Made by a program: the position numbers and the translations under genes. From a virus, in IMG/VR virus record IMGVR_UViG_3300009024_000029, positions 1 to 40,032 of that record: DNA of 40,032 bases; one strand, written 5' to 3'. Positions 36,301 through 40,032 of this stretch are shown here, piece after piece. The notes beneath the pieces were generated by a model. The model saw only the letters and a program-made list of their open reading frames with translations. It made no database searches and had not been told where the DNA came from. The stretch's first letter is position 1, and every line of letters starts with the position of its first letter.

Positions 36301-36861
36301 GTACTGCTCAACACTAATGCCATTAACAGTATCAGTTTTTACAGGACGACCAAACACACTGTTTGCAGGTAGTGCAGAATTTATTACTTTAATAAATTGC
36401 TCATACCAGTCTTGATTTGAAACATCATTCCAAATAACTGTTTGTCCAGATAAGTTAGTACCATTTGAATCATACAATTCTTCTGTAGAACTAATTGTTT
36501 CAAATTTTAGTAGTCCGTTTGCTGATTGGTTACGTTTTGGATTGTAAGATAGTAAACGAGCTAAACGTAGTACCGACTCTCTACGTTCTGCTAGTTCTAA
36601 GAAATTTTCTCTTGCATTAAGGTCAACACGGAAAGACATGTTTTGACCTAAGAAAGCAATAAGGTCAATCAATGCCAAGTATTCACTTGATTCGATGTAG
36701 TCGTTAAAATCCTCCGGATAGTTCTGACGGAGGTAATTTATCATTGTTCTGCGCAGGTTATCAAAGTCGTAACTTTGGAAATCTGCATTTCTAAAAGACT
36801 GATATACTCGCTTCCAATCTTCAGCTAGTAATAGTCTATTTTGTCTGTCGGTTGTTGACAT
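33307..36861 (-). CDS. 6: Baseplate wedge protein gp6
   Basis: The product has 1,184 residues, against 660 in T4. The N-terminal 130 carry the gp6 pattern: LLLAEDWKRVYQSFRNADF, MINYLRQNYPEDFNDYIESSEY, LIAFLGQNMSFRVDLNAREN and LARLLSYNPKRNQSA. Gp6 joins neighbouring baseplate wedges into a ring. The extra length is spread through the middle and C-terminal parts (IAYRSK-like strands, ELGARWNQVS near the centre), and the protein ends in a serine-rich tail of about 45 residues. AAAGGAAG precedes the ATG, with AATAAATA 26 bases upstream. The stop overlaps the giant gene's ATG, indicating coupled translation and probably defined stoichiometry. Confidence 0.9.
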   Translation of the reverse strand: MSTTDRQNRLLLAEDWKRVYQSFRNADFQSYDFDNLRRTMINYLRQNYPEDFNDYIESSEYLALIDLIAFLGQNMSFRVDLNARENFLELAERRESVLRLARLLSYNPKRNQSANGLLKFETISSTEELYDSNGTNLSGQTVIWNDVSNQDWYEQFIKVINSALPANSVFGRPVKTDTVNGISVEQYRVNGVNVDIPVFGFSKNVDGKSTQFEITSTNVESGNIVEESPLPGNNFAFLYRDDGQGAGSNNTGFFAHFRQGRLDQGNFSIATPSSNQVVAIDAVDVNNTDVWLYKLDDIGNENELWNKVDAVEGNNIVYNSLSKNIRNIYSVLTRVEDRISLIFSDGTFGALPKGTFKVYYRVSDNRTFVVSPSELINITITIPYRSKLGTSENLTIGLELKYPVENSSTSETNASIKANAPATYYTQNRMVTGEDYNVAPLGVSQEIIKVKSVNRTASGISRYYDLLDATGKYSKTNLYGKDGILYTQNLTSKEVFSFATKTDIEGIIKNQIEVILKNYKIKNFYYSQFAKIIVEELGARWNQVSTATNLTTGYLTDIDNRKLRVGTFTGSTLQYLEPGSMIKFVAPTGYHFMPDGSIMAGAADHPGATTYKWTKIISVNGPGVDNTNDGSGPIALNDIIPGPINNDLSTAPIIQEIKPVFTTAIENQIKTQIIDQVFTYKTFGLRFDFKSSTWRVIVEDDLDILNVFTTGKTGDITGQNLDSSWLLLFQTDGETYTITYRGQRYVFESDKEIRFYYDNSDKVYDPLTNEVVKDKISLMSINTQPTSNGYALTPFTVPFNWEIVNEYRDKEGYVDSKKIEVGFYDSDDDGVVDDPEIFDKFITTSSTGKFIYQKQYTTTDAVEDFRYVDAVDEKITAVATETVITDTGIESYATGTVFYIIDKNIFKVYNTTTEKLELTVNFRAYTGRDGIIFQYEHSADESNRIDPSSSNIIDTYVLTRSYDTSYRQYVAGALATKPLPPSSDVLFINFGEEINKIKSISDEVIYHPVKYKELFGIGASDDLKASFKIVKNTDKVVNENELKAGVITAINEFFAIENWEFGDTFYFTELSAYVMTQLAPNLAAFVIVPTQDSLTFGSLFEVKSEADEVFISSATVDNIEVVTTLTATKLKSQGAIVSTTQDISASEAVSSNSSLNLGTSSSSNSSSSNQSSGSSSSNSGGSGY

Positions 36862-36886
36862 ACTTTGCTTCCTTTATATGTTACAG

Positions 36887-36894
36887 TATTTATT
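36887..36894 (-). promoter_or_regulatory. T4-late-like promoter AATAAATA (minus strand)
   Basis: AATAAATACT on the minus strand lies 26 bases before the ATG of gp6, in the 59-base gap after gp25. It differs from the T4 core by one base and shares the CT that follows the core at other sites. Confidence 0.5.
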
Positions 36895-36920
36895 AAGAAC
36901 GGTAAAGTGCGTATTTAATT

Positions 36921-37367
36921 CTATGTTAAAATAGCGTTATCTTCATCGAATTTCATACGCATACTTTCAGAAATATTGTAAGGCAAGTATGTAAGTGTAC
37001 ACTCAACCATAATACCGCTTTCATAAGTGTCGACTGTAACTTGTTCAACGCTCACTCTTGGGTCAAAATTAATAATATCTGTTACATTGTTTGCGATAGC
37101 ATCTCTTAAGCCATCTGTCATTGGTTCAAAAATGACATCCCAAATAATAGTTCCAAATTCTGGATTCTCTAGTCTTTCACCTACTCGAATATGAAAGTGG
37201 TTTATGATATCCTGTTTAATAAGTGCAATATCGTAGAGATTGAAACTGGTGTTCTCAGGATTTGTTGTAGAAATACCTCTATAGGCTCTACTTTGTACCT
37301 GCGGTTGCGGTCTTTTATTTGACTTTACTGTAACATCTTTATACAGTTTTTTCTCTTGTGTACTCAT
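36921..37367 (-). CDS. 25: Baseplate wedge protein gp25 (GPW/gp25 family)
   Basis: The product has 148 residues, close to the T4 length. After a basic N-terminal arm it shows NLYDIALIKQDIINHFHI, then RVGERLENPEFGTIIWDVIFEP, the signature of the gp25/W family, and a C-terminal part with VTDIINFDPRVSVEQVTV and YLPYNISESM. Gp25 is the core wedge component that touches the sheath and starts its polymerisation. The first base follows gp5 by 16 bases and gp6 comes next, the conserved T4 order. Confidence 0.93.
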   Translation of the reverse strand: MSTQEKKLYKDVTVKSNKRPQPQVQSRAYRGISTTNPENTSFNLYDIALIKQDIINHFHIRVGERLENPEFGTIIWDVIFEPMTDGLRDAIANNVTDIINFDPRVSVEQVTVDTYESGIMVECTLTYLPYNISESMRMKFDEDNAILT

Positions 37368-37383
37368 AACTATATTTACCTAC

Positions 37384-39846
37384 TTATTGTGGACCCGATA
37401 TTGGCGTATCTACACGCTTGCCTGCTTCAATATTAGTTCCTGCTGGCTCTGTTGTAATGCTATCTCTTGTTACAAGATCTCCGGTTATCATTTTACTTGC
37501 AAAACCTCTACCTAGTCCAATACGTTTATTAGTTTCTGCACCACCTTGGTTTGCATAACCAACTGCTTTACGATATTGTTCGCCTAGTGTTCCAAAATCA
37601 AAACTATCCCAACTTATTGTTTTACTATTAATATATCCAGCCGCAACTGCAACTGCAATTTCTGGATCATTAACTAAGTCAGGGTTTTGAACAATTTCAG
37701 GGTGTCCGGCTTTTCTACCGTATGTTTCGTAGTTGCCTTTGAATGTTAACTGAATAAGTCCTCTACCACGATACTTGTAGCCTTCATTTTGTGCATTACC
37801 ATATCTGTTGCCATATAATGTATTACCTATAGCGGCAGGTCCTGCGGCCGCAAGTTCTTGTGCAAACGCATCAGATTTAACACGACTTGGATATACTTGA
37901 CGCAGACGTCTAGCACTATAGTTTAAGTTTTCGCTTCGTGGTTTAAATCCGCACTCTGCTTGTATCTGTGCCATAGCCATACCAAGTGCTTCTGCATTGC
38001 CTGGAGTTTCACCTTCAGCAAGTTTCGAAGCGTCTGCTGTATTAAGTGCAGTAGCAGGATCTAGTCCTGCTTTCTTTATCATTACACTTAAGAAATATTC
38101 TTGTAAGTCTGTTACTGGTACAGGATTAGCAGGTTGATCTCCTGATGGCCCAACTACTCCTGGAGTAACTGTTTGTGCGCCGCCAACATTTGCCGCTGAT
38201 TGATTTGTTGTGTTTATTACACTTGCATCTGAATCTGTATTAATTAACGGAGTAGTTTCTCTAAGTGCAGGACTTGGTGAGCCACTTGCTTGTGTAAAAC
38301 TTGGAACAAACGTTAGTGGATCTAAATGTTCATGTGCAGTCCACGGCTCATGTACAGGAACTCTAACAGGCCAAAGTGCTGGTGCCGCAACTACTGCTGT
38401 TGCCGCTGTACCTGCCGTTGCCGCTTCTACAGCCGCTGGACCATTCATGTGAATCTCTGCGGCAGTTTCTGTATGATTGCCTCCACTGAGTATGTCAGTA
38501 TTACCACCTGCTGTAAGATAGTTATAGCCGGCTGTGTTTAGATCTAAGTTTGCTTGTGTATCTTTTCTATCACCTGTTGTATTAACATCAAGTGTTGCTT
38601 TGTTACTAATAGTATGTGCGCCTGTTATTATTGTATTTCTAGTTGCACCTACAAATAATTTTTGATCAGCACCTACATAGATATCATTATTTGAACCAAT
38701 GTCAATTTTATGATCAACACCAACTTTAACATCACTGTTATTTGATACAGTAAGTTTATAGTCACGTCCGGCGTTCATATTAATATCTCTTGCCGCGGCT
38801 AAATTTATATCTCTATCTGCACTTATATTCAAATCGTTTTGTGTTCTAACACTTACACTATCTTGTGCATAGATATCAATCTTACCGTTAGCAGTCATTT
38901 CAATCCAAGAACTGCCTTGTGCATTAGCAATGTAAATTAAGTCTTCGGAGTTGTGTAAAAGTATTTGGTGACCTGTTCTAGTTCTTAAACGTACACATTC
39001 GCCTTTAGGAACTTGTTTAAGACCAGATTGTGGATTGTCTTCTTCAATTAAATCTGTATATATTTGGGCATCACTTTGAGCAAAACTATTTCTTACATAA
39101 CGCTCATCGCCGTCATCAAATACTAAACTTGATCCGCCAAGTGTACTTGAAAATCTTTGTGTTCTTGTTTCTGAAGCGCCTACTGTAGCTTTTGGTGCTC
39201 CGTCCCTTTTGTCTCTTGGTCCTGGAGTTGATATACCAAACACACTGCTGGGCAAATTACGCCTACTAGAACTGTTAGCAGGGCCTCTTACATCGTCATA
39301 CAGCAGACCTTGTCTGCCAAGTATAGTATAGAAGTCTAAATTTGCAGGCTTCTCATATAAGCTAGGATCTGTGCCTTTGCCTGTTTGCAAACGTTTGTTA
39401 AATTCACCTACTGGTAATTTTAAATTAGGATCATAATTATTTGCTGTTGTACCGCTCCAAGGATCTGGAGTCATCCAATTCATATATGCGTCTTGAATAC
39501 AACCAATCCAATAACCTCTTGCTAGGTTACCTTCAGCAAATACAACAAGAACCTTTGTTCCTGGTGTTGGCGGAACAAACCACATACCGTAACTTTTTTG
39601 TGTTCCTGCAAAGTCTTCGTTTGCTGTGTTGCCACTGATAGGTGTTGAACCAGCAAATGGAGACATGTACTTTACTTGTACAACTTGTCCGCTACGTTCT
39701 GTTTGGTTACCTGAACTACTATTCTTTAATAGTTCAACTGATAGTGTTCCCATCTTTTTTGGATCTAGATGTGATACAACTATTGCTTCATACGGTCCTG
39801 GGTTAGTTACTAACTTGGGCCTAGCACTACGTCCGTCAATTGCCAT
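37384..39846 (-). CDS. 5: Baseplate hub spike protein gp5 with C-terminal GH19-type domain
   Basis: The product has 820 residues. N-terminal OB-fold (about 15-135): YEAIVVSHLDPKKMGTLSVE, YGMWFVPPTPGTKVLVVFAEG. Next, RLRTRTGHQILLHNSEDL and a beta-helix of DI-rich repeats (about 337-467: DLNISADRDINLAAARD, DHKIDIGSNNDIYVGADQ), the membrane-piercing spike. After an Ala-rich linker with a HEPWTAHEHLDP part comes a GH19/chitinase-like lytic domain (about 575-770): AQIQAECGFKPRSENLNYSAR, GYKYRGRGLIQLTFKGNYE, NPDLVNDPEIAV. The Glu in QAECGF is the likely acid catalyst. T4 gp5 carries its lysozyme between OB-fold and spike, so the layout differs. AAGGAG precedes the ATG, which overlaps the previous stop as TAATG. 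Confidence 0.9.
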   Translation of the reverse strand: MAIDGRSARPKLVTNPGPYEAIVVSHLDPKKMGTLSVELLKNSSSGNQTERSGQVVQVKYMSPFAGSTPISGNTANEDFAGTQKSYGMWFVPPTPGTKVLVVFAEGNLARGYWIGCIQDAYMNWMTPDPWSGTTANNYDPNLKLPVGEFNKRLQTGKGTDPSLYEKPANLDFYTILGRQGLLYDDVRGPANSSSRRNLPSSVFGISTPGPRDKRDGAPKATVGASETRTQRFSSTLGGSSLVFDDGDERYVRNSFAQSDAQIYTDLIEEDNPQSGLKQVPKGECVRLRTRTGHQILLHNSEDLIYIANAQGSSWIEMTANGKIDIYAQDSVSVRTQNDLNISADRDINLAAARDINMNAGRDYKLTVSNNSDVKVGVDHKIDIGSNNDIYVGADQKLFVGATRNTIITGAHTISNKATLDVNTTGDRKDTQANLDLNTAGYNYLTAGGNTDILSGGNHTETAAEIHMNGPAAVEAATAGTAATAVVAAPALWPVRVPVHEPWTAHEHLDPLTFVPSFTQASGSPSPALRETTPLINTDSDASVINTTNQSAANVGGAQTVTPGVVGPSGDQPANPVPVTDLQEYFLSVMIKKAGLDPATALNTADASKLAEGETPGNAEALGMAMAQIQAECGFKPRSENLNYSARRLRQVYPSRVKSDAFAQELAAAGPAAIGNTLYGNRYGNAQNEGYKYRGRGLIQLTFKGNYETYGRKAGHPEIVQNPDLVNDPEIAVAVAAGYINSKTISWDSFDFGTLGEQYRKAVGYANQGGAETNKRIGLGRGFASKMITGDLVTRDSITTEPAGTNIEAGKRVDTPISGPQ

Positions 39847-40032
39847 TACCGAGCTCCTTCGCTTGCTGTACTAGCTGGTGCTGTATCTGTTTTAGTTACT
39901 GCTGATGGATTATTTTTATCTTCAACTTTATCTTTTTTATCTGTTGTTTCAAGTGCTGATGTATTATCTGGAGTACCTGGTATTCCAATATCTGACTCTT
40001 GATTGTTTCTACGTATTAGTGAAAGTACTTGT
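39846..40032 (-). CDS. C-terminal end of an unidentified gene upstream of gp5 (continues beyond window)
   Basis: On the minus strand a frame enters from the right edge and ends with TAA at 39846-39848, overlapping the gp5 start by one base. The 61 visible residues begin QVLSLIRRNNQESDIG and turn into a hydrophilic tail rich in D, K, T, S and A with no folded domain. A baseplate or tail-tube gene is expected here from T4 gene order, but the visible part is too short and too low in complexity to name it. Confidence 0.6.
   Translation of the reverse strand, partial: QVLSLIRRNNQESDIGIPGTPDNTSALETTDKKDKVEDKNNPSAVTKTDTAPASTASEGAR

Noticed and set aside
37373-37380. GGTAAATA on the minus strand before gp25 as a late promoter
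   Set aside because: It has two mismatches to the T4 late core, lies very close to the ATG and is not distinguishable from AT-rich background.

Overview
This window looks like part of the genome of a marine T4-like myovirus. It is AT-rich and densely packed. It carries recognisable T4 baseplate proteins (gp5, gp25 and gp6 in the T4 order), a T4-type RNase H and a QueE fragment. Several small unknown proteins resemble, from memory, conserved proteins of T4-like cyanophages and pelagiphages. No host gene is visible, so a cyanobacterial or an alphaproteobacterial (SAR11-type) host are both possible. No tRNA, CRISPR, insertion sequence or integrase was seen.

Layout. (1) 1-936, plus strand: the 3' end of queE, a coupled 39-codon ORF and a conserved unknown. 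(2) 940-3537, plus: a sigma70-type promoter, a 28-codon leader-like ORF, RNase H and four small conserved unknowns. (3) 3552-6401, plus: two more sigma70-type promoters driving a MoxR-type AAA+ ATPase and a vWA/zincin protein, with a small coupled ORF after them. (4) 6393-9841, plus: genes behind T4-late-like TATAAATA motifs, namely three small conserved unknowns, a repeat-rich tail fibre, and a BolA/IbaG-like protein right after the fibre. (5) 9857-9883: a bidirectional terminator where the two blocks converge. (6) 9900-40032, minus strand: a tail/baseplate operon read right to left. Its order is the C-terminus of an unknown gene, gp5 (with a C-terminal GH19-type domain), gp25, gp6, a 5,207-residue giant protein, a 205-residue structural protein and three tandem paralogous fibre-like proteins.

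How it fits together. The left third looks early or middle: host-type promoters with inverted repeats, and genes for nucleotide metabolism, replication and ATPase functions. The right three quarters is late: AATAAATA/GATAAATA motifs, baseplate wedge and hub, and fibres. The gp5-gp25-gp6-giant order places the giant protein where T4 has gp7. It probably forms a large wedge or peripheral baseplate arm, to which the fibre paralogs with a shared N-terminal domain may attach.

The least ordinary elements are the phage BolA-like protein with a Cys-x-Cys in place of the usual histidine region, the MoxR/vWA-zincin pair, the giant protein with carbohydrate-binding-like and propeller-like segments, six exact 16-residue YadA-like repeats in the fibre, and a set of promoter-associated palindromes and translation-start hairpins.
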